Counted from the first letter of the stretch, positions 17,438-26,272 are shown. The stretch is 41,523 nt of DNA from JAJUFS01 sp036381175 (GCA_036381175.1 DASVDI010000037.1:1-41523), one strand, 5' to 3'. A program made the numbers and translations. Notes: generated from the sequence alone by a model not told the origin.

Positions 17438-19876
17438 CTATTGCTCCGAAAGAATTTCCGCCGGTTGCAGCTTGCCGATGCGACGCGCGGGAATCAGCAC
17501 GGCAAGACTGCCGATGATGAACAGCAGCACGATCGACAACGCGATGCTGAGCGGATCAAGCGGCGCGACTTCATAAAGGTATTCCTGCAATCCGCGACCG
17601 ATGAGCAGCGCGCCGGCAAGACCCACGATGCTGCCGAATGCCAGCAGCCACGTCGAGTATCGCAACACGAGCCGGTACAAATCGCGGTGCTGCGCGCCGA
17701 CGGCGAGGCGAATGCTGAATTCGCGCAATCGCTGCGTGACATTGAACGCAATCAAACCGCCAAGACCGACAACCGCGATTGCCAATACGAGTGCCGCAAA
17801 AATATTCAACAACAGCGCGAGCAGTTCCGTTGACTGCACCGCAACGGCCTGTATTTCCACCATCGTCAGCACGCGATCGACCGGTTGTTGCGGATCGATG
17901 TCACGCAAGGCATCGCGCAGCACGTTCCTGAGATTGCTCACGTCACCGCCGCCACGCAACACGATGCGCCCGAAGTATCCCGCCTGCCTGACAGGCACAT
18001 AAAACGCAGGCCCTTCCGGTTGGCGCGGGCCGTATTGCCGCACGTCATCCACCACGCCGATAACTTCATAGCTTGTCGTCTCGCCGCCGATGAACATCGA
18101 CTCTTCCGGCAGGATGCGCTTGCCGACGGCGTCTTCGCCGGGCCACACCGCTTCGGCAAGCGTGCGGTTCACCACAACAACCGGCGGTGCGTCGGCATCA
18201 TCATAACGTTCGATTCCGCGCCCACGCAGCAGCGGAATATTCATCGTCCCGAAGTAGCTCTCATTCGCGATCCGGTAATCCACGACAGGCAGTCCACCGC
18301 TGTCACGGTTAGGTTCATCGGGTAACGCAATACGCGTGCTGTTGAACGCTTCCGTGGATTCCATCGGCATGACGGAGGCAAGCGCCACATGCGTAACGCC
18401 CGGTGCGCCGCGTAGCCGTTCCAGCAAGCGATCGGAAAACGCGATCCGGTCGCCAGCATCCTGGTAACGGGCAGGATTGAGCGTTACGCGCGCGGACAGC
18501 ACGTTCTCGACGGTGAAGCCGGGTTGTACGCTGTTCAAATTGGCAAGACTGCGCAACATCATCAGCGATGCGGTCAACACGACGAGCGTCAGCGCGATCT
18601 GCACGACAATGAGTCCGTCACGTGTCCGTTGGGAACGCACCGATGCCGTCGTACTGCGCGCGCCCATCTGCGCACGCAACGGTTGCGCGTTGCGGCCAAG
18701 ACGGATGACGGGCAATACGCCCGCGACAATGCCGACGGCGAGCGACAACAGCAGTGCGTATGCGAGCACTTCGACATCCAGCGTTGCGCGTGCGGCAAGC
18801 GGATTGAGACGTGTCGCGAATTGTGCGAGCAGCCTTGTGGTGAGCGCCGCGAATCCAATGCCGACAACACCGCCGATCAGGCCGAGCAAGGCGTGCTCCA
18901 CAAACAGCAATCGCGCGAGACGCGCGCGCGAAGCGCCGAGGGCTGCGCGTATGCTCAACTCGTTTTCCATTCTTGCGGTGCGCGCCAGCGTCAGGTTGGA
19001 AACATTGGCGAGTGCGGCCAGCAGGATCAAGCCCGAAACCAGCATCAACAGAAGGCCGGTGCTGCGAAACGAACCGGAGATCGCCTCGTGCAACTGTTCG
19101 GCGCGCACCGTATAGCGGCCGCCGTCGGGATAACTTTCGGGATACTCGGCGGCCAGGCGGTCCGCGATAGTGTTCAACTCCGCGCGCAGTTGCGTCATCG
19201 AAACATCGGGGCGCTTGCGCGCGAACACCGCCATCATGCGCATGTCGCGATCACCGATCATTATTTCGCTGGAGCGGGTGGGGCAATGCGGTGTGGTGAC
19301 GTAGGCATCGGTCACGGCGAGATCCATGTTCGGTGCGAGCACGCCGATCACTTCATGCGCCTTGTCGTTCATCACCAGCGAGCGGCCGATGATGCCGGGA
19401 TCGGCGCCGGCCTTTTCCTTCCAGAAATGATGGCTCAAGACGATAGTCGGCGGCGAACCTGGCGTGTCCTCATCGGGACGGAAGGTGCGCCCGAGCAGCG
19501 GCTTGACGTCGAGCATGTCGAAGTAGCCGGCGGAGACAACGCCCGTCTGCACGTGCTGCGGCGCCTCCAGTCCTAGCAGTGTGAACGACATGCCGTGTTG
19601 CTCCTCGACCGCCACGAGGCTTTCGCTCATGTTGCGGTAGTCGGCGACTTCCTTCACGGAAAACGGCAGTCCGTAGGCGCCTTCGGTTTCGATACGCTGC
19701 TCAAGCAGCACGAGATCTTCGCTCGCGCCGAAGAACAGCGAATCCAGCAAGACCGCCTTGTAAAGACTGAACACGCTGGCGTTCACGCCGATACCGAGAC
19801 CGAGTATCAACACGATCGCGAGCACAGCGCCGGGCGTGCGCACGAGATTGCGAAGTGCTGCCTGAAAATCATTCAT
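17438..19876 (-). CDS. MacB/FtsX-type ABC transporter permease (ADOP-like, duplicated)
   Basis: An 812-residue permease made of two tandem MacB periplasmic-core plus FtsX units, the layout of acidobacterial duplicated orphan permeases. Visible landmarks are LVRTPGAVLAIVLILGLGIG at the N terminus (helix 1), a first periplasmic domain, helices with the FtsX phrase RTARMENELSIRAALGASRAR, then a second unit ending in LREFSIRLAVGAQHRDL and PARRIGKLQPAEIL. The ATG at 19876 follows a run of eight G, 7 bases upstream, which serves as a poor Shine-Dalgarno. No ATPase gene is adjacent, so it must borrow one or be encoded apart from it. The family is linked to export of peptides or lipids, or to envelope stress; the substrate is unknown. 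Confidence 0.9.
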   Translation of the reverse strand: MNDFQAALRNLVRTPGAVLAIVLILGLGIGVNASVFSLYKAVLLDSLFFGASEDLVLLEQRIETEGAYGLPFSVKEVADYRNMSESLVAVEEQHGMSFTLLGLEAPQHVQTGVVSAGYFDMLDVKPLLGRTFRPDEDTPGSPPTIVLSHHFWKEKAGADPGIIGRSLVMNDKAHEVIGVLAPNMDLAVTDAYVTTPHCPTRSSEIMIGDRDMRMMAVFARKRPDVSMTQLRAELNTIADRLAAEYPESYPDGGRYTVRAEQLHEAISGSFRSTGLLLMLVSGLILLAALANVSNLTLARTARMENELSIRAALGASRARLARLLFVEHALLGLIGGVVGIGFAALTTRLLAQFATRLNPLAARATLDVEVLAYALLLSLAVGIVAGVLPVIRLGRNAQPLRAQMGARSTTASVRSQRTRDGLIVVQIALTLVVLTASLMMLRSLANLNSVQPGFTVENVLSARVTLNPARYQDAGDRIAFSDRLLERLRGAPGVTHVALASVMPMESTEAFNSTRIALPDEPNRDSGGLPVVDYRIANESYFGTMNIPLLRGRGIERYDDADAPPVVVVNRTLAEAVWPGEDAVGKRILPEESMFIGGETTSYEVIGVVDDVRQYGPRQPEGPAFYVPVRQAGYFGRIVLRGGGDVSNLRNVLRDALRDIDPQQPVDRVLTMVEIQAVAVQSTELLALLLNIFAALVLAIAVVGLGGLIAFNVTQRLREFSIRLAVGAQHRDLYRLVLRYSTWLLAFGSIVGLAGALLIGRGLQEYLYEVAPLDPLSIALSIVLLFIIGSLAVLIPARRIGKLQPAEILSEQ

Positions 19877-20073
19877 CGAGGTTCCCCCCCCTCTTGCGTT
19901 CCATAAGCGGAACGTGATTTCCGCGCGCAATCCCGGGACCGGAACTGACGGCGACGGAATCCTTGCCCGGCAGGCGCGACATCAGGTGTCATGCGGGATG
20001 TAACCGAACGCTCACTTGCTGGGCAGGAATAGTCATGCAACGCGCGTGCCATCATCGTGATGAGAGTGGTGCG

Positions 20074-21420
20074 CTACGCCACCTGCCCCGCCGACCAGCC
20101 GGACGCCCACGCCCACTGGAAGTTGTAGCCGCCAAGCCAGCCGGTGACGTCAACGACTTCGCCGATGAAGAACAGTCCCGGAGTATTTTTCGCTTCCAGG
20201 GTTTTCGACGACAAGGCATTCGTGTTGACGCCGCCAAGCGTGACTTCGGCAGTTTTATAACCTTCGCTGCCGTGTGGCCGCACATGCCAGTCATTGAGTC
20301 TTGTTCCCAGCGCATCCAACTTAGCGTCTCTGCATTCGGCGAGAATGCGATTCTCGAACCAGCGGCTTTCGATTTCATCCACGAACCGGTTCGGCAATTT
20401 CTCCGCGAGGACCGTCTTCAGTTTCGTGCGGCCGCGATTACGTTTCACGGAAGCCAGCCACTCGCCAGCATCGATATCCGGCAGGAGATTGATCCGGACC
20501 GCTTCATCCTCGTTCCAGTACGACGACGCTTGCAGGATGGCGGGACCGCTGAGACCACGATGCGTGAATAGCAGGTTTTCGCGAAATTGCGTTTTGCCGG
20601 CGCGCGCGATGCTGTCGATGGTAATACCGGAGATTGCGTTCGCCATTTCAAGTTCATCCCCGGCGAGCGTCAACGGCACCAATGCTGCGCGCGTCGGCAA
20701 GACGTCGATGGCGAATTGCCGGGCGATGCGGTAACCGAAATCCGATGCACCCATGGTGGGAAACGACAAGCCGCCCGATGCGATGACCAGCGATTTGCAG
20801 CGGAATGAACCGCGTTCGGTCTGGAGGAGAAAATCCCCCCGGCCCGCTTCGCGGTCCGACCCCCTTTTACAAAGGGGGTTGCTTTCCCCCCGGCTTGCTT
20901 CGCAAGCCGACGCCCTTTGTAAAAGGGGGTCGCGTTCTCCCCGGCTTGCGTCGCGGTCTTGAACGTTTTTAAAAAGAGGGTCGCTTTCTTCTCGCTGTGC
21001 CATGCGCGAGATGTTGTCCGTCGCGCAGTGCGTGAGAATCTGTACGCCGTTTGTGCGGCATTCATCGGCGAGCATCTGCACGATCTGCTTTGCGGATTCG
21101 TCGCAGAACAACTGGCCGAGTTTTTTCTCGTGGTACGCGATGTTGTGTTTTTCGACAAGCGCGATGAAATCCACCGGCGTATAGCGCGCCAGTGCGGATT
21201 TCGCGAAATGGGGATTGCGGGAAAGGTAGTTCGCAGGCGTGGCGTTGATGTTGGTGAAATTGCAGCGTCCGCCGCCGGAAAGAAGAATTTTCTTGCCGAT
21301 GCGGTTCGCGTGTTCGAGGACGATGGTGCGCCGGTGGCGCTTCCCGCATTCGATGGCGCACATGAGACCCGCCGCGCCGCCGCCGATGACGACGACGTCG
21401 AAGGGCTGCGCTTCAGGCAT
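20074..21420 (-). CDS. HI0933/YhiN-family FAD-dependent oxidoreductase with in-frame repeat insert
   Basis: A 448-residue flavoprotein. The N-terminal dinucleotide-binding motif is VVVIGGGAAGLMCA (about 9-22), followed by the family phrase GKKILLSGGGRCNFTN (42-57) and, near the C terminus, GGVNTNALSSKT and GLFFIGEVVDVTGWLGGYN. Members reduce or oxidise an unknown substrate; the family is widely conserved and uncharacterised. Residues 145-195 are three perfect-length 17-residue repeats (ESDPLFKNVQDRDASRG and relatives) encoded by a 51-bp palindromic DNA repeat. Subtracting these 51 residues gives about 397, close to E. coli YhiN. The insert sits on the protein between conserved blocks, so the enzyme may tolerate it. 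The start overlaps epmC by 8 bases. Confidence 0.93.
   Translation of the reverse strand: MPEAQPFDVVVIGGGAAGLMCAIECGKRHRRTIVLEHANRIGKKILLSGGGRCNFTNINATPANYLSRNPHFAKSALARYTPVDFIALVEKHNIAYHEKKLGQLFCDESAKQIVQMLADECRTNGVQILTHCATDNISRMAQREESDPLFKNVQDRDASRGERDPLLQRASACEASRGESNPLCKRGSDREAGRGDFLLQTERGSFRCKSLVIASGGLSFPTMGASDFGYRIARQFAIDVLPTRAALVPLTLAGDELEMANAISGITIDSIARAGKTQFRENLLFTHRGLSGPAILQASSYWNEDEAVRINLLPDIDAGEWLASVKRNRGRTKLKTVLAEKLPNRFVDEIESRWFENRILAECRDAKLDALGTRLNDWHVRPHGSEGYKTAEVTLGGVNTNALSSKTLEAKNTPGLFFIGEVVDVTGWLGGYNFQWAWASGWSAGQVA
20835..20987. repeat. Three tandem 51-bp palindromic repeats inside the flavoprotein gene
   Basis: Units lie at 20835-20885, 20886-20936 and 20937-20987, each exactly 51 bases. 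Every unit is C-run, GGC-rich stem, then a CCCTTT...AAAGGG palindrome and a short tail. Units 1 and 2 are cleanest; unit 3 has decayed (TTTTTAAAAAGAGGG). Because 51 is a multiple of three, the reading frame is preserved. A single 51-bp copy of the same element lies between genes at 25244-25294. Confidence 0.92.
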
Positions 21421-22000
21421 TCGATGGAATCCGGAAATCCTGCCGGTAATGACGGCAAAGCACGTCGATGAATTGCTTCACGCGCAGCGGGAAACCGTTC
21501 GCCGCGAAGCGCTGCAATTCGGCGTGCACCTTTTTGCGGAATGCTTTCCTGTCGATGTTGCTCGACAGGTTGTCGACGCTCACCTGGAAAGGAAATCCGG
21601 CGGCGATGCTGAATGCCCATTCAACGGCTTGCGGCCGTATTTCGGCCTTCTCGAACTGCGCCTGTTTTTCCGGCCCGCGATCCGGCGAATACCAGTAACC
21701 GTAGTCTACGAACTGCCGCCGTCCCGCACCGGCAAGACACCAGTGCGCGATCTCGTGCAAGGCGCTGGCAAAGTAGCCGTGCGCGAACACGATGCGATTG
21801 CGCGGACATTCCGCATCTTCCGGCAGGTAGACAGGTTCGGTGGCGTTGTCATCGGGCCCGCCGCTGAACGGGAAGGTGACGTTGCGCACGAGGATGGTGT
21901 TTTCGGTCAGACCGAACGTGGAATTGAACAGCAGGATCAGGTCGCCCGCATCGTGTTGCATGGGTGCCGGAGAAGGATTCGTATCGGGAGCCGTTGACAT
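21413..22000 (-). CDS. epmC: Elongation factor P hydroxylase EpmC (YfcM family)
   Basis: EpmC hydroxylates the beta-lysylated lysine of EF-P, finishing the modification begun by EpmB and EpmA, neither of which is in this window. Recognition rests on the block VYLPEDAECPRNRIVFAHGY, then HEIAHWCLAGAGRRQ, DYGYWYSPDRG and QAVEWAFSIAAGFPF, which match E. coli YfcM closely. His/Glu of HEIAHW are likely metal ligands. The ATG at 22000 gives 195 residues; the ATG at 21961 (MQHDAGDLILLFNS) gives 182, the same as the E. coli protein, and is equally possible because neither has a clear ribosome binding site. Its end overlaps the flavoprotein start by 8 bases, so the two are probably co-expressed. Confidence 0.92.
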   Translation of the reverse strand: MSTAPDTNPSPAPMQHDAGDLILLFNSTFGLTENTILVRNVTFPFSGGPDDNATEPVYLPEDAECPRNRIVFAHGYFASALHEIAHWCLAGAGRRQFVDYGYWYSPDRGPEKQAQFEKAEIRPQAVEWAFSIAAGFPFQVSVDNLSSNIDRKAFRKKVHAELQRFAANGFPLRVKQFIDVLCRHYRQDFRIPSNA

Positions 22001-22040
22001 GCCGCGCATTGAAACCGATACGTTTTCAGGTGTCCAGTGG

Positions 22041-24515
22041 TCAGGGCAAATCGGGCTCGCCATCCCTGAAACGACCGAGGAATGTGACAAATTCCAAGTT
22101 GTTGCGCAGCGTTGCAAAATCGGGATCGCGCGACGCTTCGTACTGGTAGACGGGAATGTCGCCGACATCGCGCAGGAACGCGAGCGCGCTTTCCTCGCGC
22201 CCGGTGCGCGCGTGCAAGCGCGCCAGCTCGAAGTAAACGGAACGCGTTGCAAGATGCTCGCGCCCGGAAATTTTTTCCGAAAGTGCGCGCGCTTCCGCCA
22301 AGTAATGTTCCGCCTGCGTTTCATGGCCCGCAATTCGCAGGTGAATCACGGCGAGGTTCTGCAAGGTATCAACCAGTAACGGGGCGTCGTTGCCATACTG
22401 TTCGCGCTGACGCGCAACGTTGTGTTCCAGCATCTGAAGGGCAGCGGCGCTGTCCGCCAACGTAAGTGCATATTCGTTCGCTATTGTTTGCGTCGTGATC
22501 GCGTCAGGCCCGAATTTTTCCAGGTAGTGGCGGTAAACGAGACCAAGCTCGCGCTCCGCATCCTCCCGACGCCCGAGCGCATAGTACAGCGCACCCTGTG
22601 CGTACCTCATGGCATAGCTGTACTGGCTATCTTCGCCTGTCGCGTGGTGCGCGGCAGGTACGAGTTCCTGGAGCAGGCGTTCCGCAGCATCGAAATCCGC
22701 TGTGATGTTGTACACGGATGCCAGCATTGCACCGGCCTGGAGTGTCGCAGCGTTCTCGATGCCGAAACGGTCTCGCATTTCCGTAAACAACGCTTCCGCC
22801 TGCGCCTGCGCCTGTTCGAAATGACCGAGTTCCATCTCAAGCCTGGAAAGCATGCCGCGAATACTGGTAACGCGTTGCGGCGGAACCGAGGGATTCAGTG
22901 CCGCGATGGCTAACGCGGCATCAAGCTTGTTGCGCGCCTCTTGAGGTCGCTCAGTCACTGCCAGCCAATGACCGAGGCCATAAAGTATTTCGAACTTGAC
23001 GGCAGGATCGTCCGTGCCGCTCGACAGGTACAGCGCCAGGCTCTGCTCATACAATTCGACGGTGTCGATGATGAGCCAGAGACTGGCATAGGCTTTTGCC
23101 AATGACAGCGTCAGCCGAAGCCTTACGTCATCGGGCAGCGATGCATCCTGGGCAATCTTCTCCCTGCCGCGATCGAGCAAGTCACGCGCCATGACTTTCC
23201 CGCCATCCGCATTGGTCGGGTTCGAGGCCTTGAAGATGTCGAGCAGAAACGTCGTGACATTTTCCGATGTTGCCGCTTCAACGCTTGCACGATCGCGCTC
23301 GATCTCGAGCTCACGATTCTTTTGAATAAGCAGCATTTGCGAAACGCTCAGCGTCACGATAATGGCGAGCACCGATGCCGTTGCCAGCCAGTACCTGCGC
23401 ACGAACTTGTCGATCTTGCGCAAGCGGCTGGGGGGGCCGGCTGAAACGGTTTCGTTATCGAGATGCCGTCTTATGTCAGCAGCGAGATCCGCCGCCGATG
23501 CATAACGATCCGCGCGGCGCTTCTCCAACGCCTTCAACACGATCCAGTCCAGATCGCCGCGCAGTTGACGCCGTAGCGTGCCGTCGACTTTCTGGCTTGG
23601 CGGCGGCGGCGTTTCATCGAGTATCGCGCGCTGAATATCGGTGTAGCTCTTTGTGGAACCGGACAATTGCAAGGGCGGTACGCCGGTGAGCAGGCGATAC
23701 ATCACCGCGCCAAGGGCATAGACATCGGAACGCGTATCGACGTCCAGCGGTGAAAGCTCGGCCTGTTCCGGACTCATGTAATCGGGCGTGCCGAGAAGGC
23801 TGCCGACCTTGGTTTCCAAGGTGTGATCGGTGAGCGGTTGCGAAACCGCTTTCGCAATACCGAAGTCGATGATTTTCGGAATCGGCTCGCCGTCTTCTTC
23901 CATGACGAGAATGTTCGACGGTTTCAGGTCGCGGTGAATGACGCCTTTCTGGTGGGCGTGCTGGACAGCCTCGCAAACGGTGCGCAACAAGGTGAGGCGC
24001 GCGTTCAGCGAAAGGTCGCGTTGTTCGCAGTAACGCGTGATCGGTTCGCCCGGTACGAATTCCATCACAATGAACGGACGATGATCGGCGGTCGTGCCGG
24101 CATCAAGAATGCGCGCGATGTTGGCGTGGTTCATCAGCGCCAGCGCCTGGCGTTCAACATCGAAACGCGCCAATACTTCGCGGCTGCTGTAGCCGCTGCG
24201 CAACACCTTGATGGCAACACGGCGGCGCATTGGTTCGCGCTGTTCGGCGGCGTAAACAATGCCCATGCCGCCTTCGCCAAGCCGCTGCAGGATTCGATAG
24301 GGACCGATGCGGTCGGGATCGCTGCCATCAAGGCGCAGGAAACCGGAATCGTGTGTGGGTGTATCGCGATGGTGTTCCAGCAGCCGCAACACGCGCTCAC
24401 GCATCGCCGAATCATCGCAGTGCGATTGCAATGCCTCGGCCCATTCCTCTCGCGGCCGTTCGATGCAAAGCGAGAAGAGTTCGTGTTCCCTGTCGAATTC
24501 GTTATCCGTAATCAT
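22041..24515 (-). CDS. Membrane-bound Ser/Thr protein kinase with TPR sensor domain
   Basis: An 824-residue PknB-like kinase. The kinase domain (about 72-375) has the Gly loop LGEGGMG (79-85), Lys103, Glu121, HRDLKPSN (D196) and DFG (D217), and GTPDYMSPEQ, so it should be active. A single membrane helix spans about 393-415. The remaining half is helical, with TPR-like repeats (for example around NVARQREQYGNDAPLLVDTL and HYLAEARALSE), and lies outside the membrane, where it may sense a protein or peptide. The start at 24515 is 25 bases after the stop of an ECF sigma-factor gene, a pairing common in planctomycetes, acidobacteria and this proteobacterial group. The kinase may control the sigma factor or act in the same response. 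The signal is unknown. Confidence 0.93.
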   Translation of the reverse strand: MITDNEFDREHELFSLCIERPREEWAEALQSHCDDSAMRERVLRLLEHHRDTPTHDSGFLRLDGSDPDRIGPYRILQRLGEGGMGIVYAAEQREPMRRRVAIKVLRSGYSSREVLARFDVERQALALMNHANIARILDAGTTADHRPFIVMEFVPGEPITRYCEQRDLSLNARLTLLRTVCEAVQHAHQKGVIHRDLKPSNILVMEEDGEPIPKIIDFGIAKAVSQPLTDHTLETKVGSLLGTPDYMSPEQAELSPLDVDTRSDVYALGAVMYRLLTGVPPLQLSGSTKSYTDIQRAILDETPPPPSQKVDGTLRRQLRGDLDWIVLKALEKRRADRYASAADLAADIRRHLDNETVSAGPPSRLRKIDKFVRRYWLATASVLAIIVTLSVSQMLLIQKNRELEIERDRASVEAATSENVTTFLLDIFKASNPTNADGGKVMARDLLDRGREKIAQDASLPDDVRLRLTLSLAKAYASLWLIIDTVELYEQSLALYLSSGTDDPAVKFEILYGLGHWLAVTERPQEARNKLDAALAIAALNPSVPPQRVTSIRGMLSRLEMELGHFEQAQAQAEALFTEMRDRFGIENAATLQAGAMLASVYNITADFDAAERLLQELVPAAHHATGEDSQYSYAMRYAQGALYYALGRREDAERELGLVYRHYLEKFGPDAITTQTIANEYALTLADSAAALQMLEHNVARQREQYGNDAPLLVDTLQNLAVIHLRIAGHETQAEHYLAEARALSEKISGREHLATRSVYFELARLHARTGREESALAFLRDVGDIPVYQYEASRDPDFATLRNNLEFVTFLGRFRDGEPDLP

Positions 24516-24540
24516 GCGCTCACCGGTTCATTGATTCCGT

Positions 24541-25095
24541 TCATTGATCGAGGCGTTCCAGCAGCCAGGCGCGCGCGAAACTCCAGTCGCGTTTCACTGT
24601 GGCGGGTGAAACCTCAAGCGCCGCGGCCGCTTCTTCGATGCTCAAACCGGCGAAGAAGCGCAATTCCACGAGTCGCGCGAGCCGCTGGCTTTCCCCTTCG
24701 AGCTTGGTCAGCGCATCTTCGAGCGCGAGCAGGTCCACATCGGTGCCCGCACCTTCGATATCGAGATTGGTGAGTGTCACGCGGCGCAGGCCGCCACCGC
24801 GTTTCGCCGCATCGCGCCGGCGTGCATGATCGACCAGCACACGGCGCATCGCTTCCGCGGCGGCGCCAAAAAAATGCCGGCGATTCTGCCAGTCCGTGCC
24901 GCTGCCGATCAGGCGCAGACAGGCTTCGTTCACCAGCGCCGTCGGCTGCAAGGTGTGACCGGCCGCTTCCATGCGCATGCGGTTCGCGGCCATGCGCCGC
25001 AGTTCCTCGTAAACACGGCCGATGAGCGCGTCGTACGCCCGGGCTTCGCCCTGGTTTACCCGTTCGAGCAGCAGCGTTACATCGTTGTTGTCCAT
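24541..25095 (-). CDS. ECF-type RNA polymerase sigma factor (Sig-70_X6 / TIGR02999-like)
   Basis: A 184-residue sigma factor. Region 2 is seen in AYDALIGRVYEELRRMAANRM and the following segment with FFGAAAEAMRRVLVDHARRR, the hallmark of the X6 group. Region 4 is LVELRFFAGLSIEEAAAALEV plus SPATVKRDWSFARAWL, a helix-turn-helix for the -35 box. The ATG at 25095 (MDNNDVTLLLERVNQG) matches the family start; the frame opens further upstream into repeat DNA and that part is rejected. Groups like this usually lack a classical anti-sigma factor and lie beside a Ser/Thr kinase, as here, so phosphorylation is the likely control. Confidence 0.92.
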   Translation of the reverse strand: MDNNDVTLLLERVNQGEARAYDALIGRVYEELRRMAANRMRMEAAGHTLQPTALVNEACLRLIGSGTDWQNRRHFFGAAAEAMRRVLVDHARRRDAAKRGGGLRRVTLTNLDIEGAGTDVDLLALEDALTKLEGESQRLARLVELRFFAGLSIEEAAAALEVSPATVKRDWSFARAWLLERLDQ

Positions 25096-25243
25096 GAAGC
25101 CTGGCGCCTGCAAGACCCGCGTCCGAGATGAAACGACGGGATTGATTTTGAGCATAGCGCAAAGGCTGCGGGGAGATGGTGGTGATGTTGGATTTGGGTG
25201 TTGGGCGCGCAGTTCGAGTGAAGGGGAAAATCCCCCCGCAAAT

Positions 25244-25294
25244 CCCCCCGCGGCACTTCGTGCCGCGACCCCCTTTTCCAAAGGGGGCTGCTTT
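25244..25294. repeat. Single intergenic copy of the 51-bp palindromic repeat
   Basis: Same order of parts as the triple insert at 20835: six C, a GC stem (GCGGCACTTCGTGCCGC), CCCCCTTTTCCAAAGGGGG and CTGCTTT, in exactly 51 bases. The preceding bases GGGGAAAATCCCCCC resemble those before the insert in the flavoprotein gene. It lies 149 bases upstream of the ECF sigma start, inside the 485-base gap 25096-25580. Confidence 0.85.
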
Positions 25295-25377
25295 CTTTCG
25301 ACACTTTTGCGGGATCAACGCTCAACCTTCGATCACAAGAACCGATGAACAGGTACCGATTGCTGAAGCAACGATCA

Positions 25378-25433
25378 GGTTTCGAGAATGCGAAGCGAAG
25401 ACCCACGTCCCTTTCTCAAAGGGAGTCCGAGAG
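25378..25433. repeat. Degenerate palindromic repeat, copy 1
   Basis: Starts GGTTTCGAGAATGCGAAGCGAAGA and continues into GTCCCTTTCTCAAAGGGAGTC, a CCCTTT/AAAGGG palindrome like the core of the 51-bp repeat. It aligns with the copy at 25476 over its whole length, with about 98 bases between their starts. Confidence 0.7.
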
Positions 25434-25475
25434 CGATGACGTTCTTCCATCATGTTGGAGAAGAATCAACGGTTC

Positions 25476-25534
25476 GGTTTCGAGAATGTGGAACGAAGAG
25501 CTCCCTCCCTTTTTCAAAGGGAGGGTCGGGGAGG
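25476..25534. repeat. Degenerate palindromic repeat, copy 2
   Basis: Starts GGTTTCGAGAATGTGGAACG and continues into CCTCCCTTTTTCAAAGGGAGG with a longer stem than copy 1. It ends 46 bases from the dsbA stop, so on the minus strand it may help close the dsbA transcript. No other gene is visible in 25096-25580. Confidence 0.7.
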
Positions 25535-25580
25535 GATTTCGCTTTGCTTTTAAAAAAAGACGGGCATGCCAGGGAAAGCT

Positions 25581-26246
25581 TCACTCTCCCTGCGATGCTA
25601 GCTCCTGCTTCGCCAACGCATCGACGACTTCCGTCATCCGCGCATAACCCCGCGTCATGGTCGGGTTGGTCGCGAACTTTCCGTTCACCGTCATCGTCGG
25701 CACTCCGCGCACCGCGTAACGGCGCGCGAGCGCGTCGGCGCGCTGCACTTTCGATGCCACCGTCGGTGAATTGAACGCGGCGACAAAATCCGCGGGCACC
25801 ACGTCAGCGTGTTGCTGGAAATAGCCGACAAGCGCCTCCGGTGTCTGCAGCGGAACGCGGGTTTCGTGGAAGGCGGCGAACAGTGCGGGATGCATGACGT
25901 CGAGCACGCCCAGCTCTTCCGCGGTGTAATACGCCTGCGCCATCAACACCCAGCCGCGATTCAGCGTGGCAGGCACGCGCGTGAAGGTAACGCCTTCGGG
26001 TTTCGTTTCAAGCCATTCGATCACATGCGCTTCGGCCTGGTAGCAATGCGGACAGCCGTACCAGAAGAATTCCAGCACCTCGACCTGGCCGGGTGCGGCG
26101 TCGGTCGGTTGCGCGGGCGTGACGCGCCGGTAGTCACGTCCCGCTTCGAATTCCTGTGCCGTCGCCGGTGCTTCCTCGGCATGCACGACAATGGCAGGCA
26201 GCAGGAACAGAAACGCAAGGCCGAACACGAAAGAATTTTTTTGCAT
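25581..26246 (-). CDS. dsbA: Periplasmic thiol:disulfide oxidoreductase DsbA
   Basis: A 221-residue exported protein that introduces disulfide bonds into periplasmic proteins. The N-terminal signal peptide (MQKNSFVFGLAFLFLLPAIV, ending VHA) precedes a thioredoxin fold with an inserted helical domain. The active site is C65-P-H-C68 (FFWYGCPHCY) and the cis-Pro loop is GVPTM. The ATG at 26246 has GGAGAG about 5 bases upstream; an in-frame codon five residues earlier is less likely. It follows cytochrome c4 in the same direction, as in Pseudomonas, though a terminator hairpin lies between them. DsbA activity also bears on the Cys pairs of the c-type cytochromes nearby. Confidence 0.95.
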   Translation of the reverse strand: MQKNSFVFGLAFLFLLPAIVVHAEEAPATAQEFEAGRDYRRVTPAQPTDAAPGQVEVLEFFWYGCPHCYQAEAHVIEWLETKPEGVTFTRVPATLNRGWVLMAQAYYTAEELGVLDVMHPALFAAFHETRVPLQTPEALVGYFQQHADVVPADFVAAFNSPTVASKVQRADALARRYAVRGVPTMTVNGKFATNPTMTRGYARMTEVVDALAKQELASQGE

Positions 26247-26272
26247 GACAACTCTCCGCAATCAAAAAGACG

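Noticed and set aside
20835..20987. CRISPR array
   Set aside because: The units are directly adjacent and palindromic throughout, with no unique spacers.
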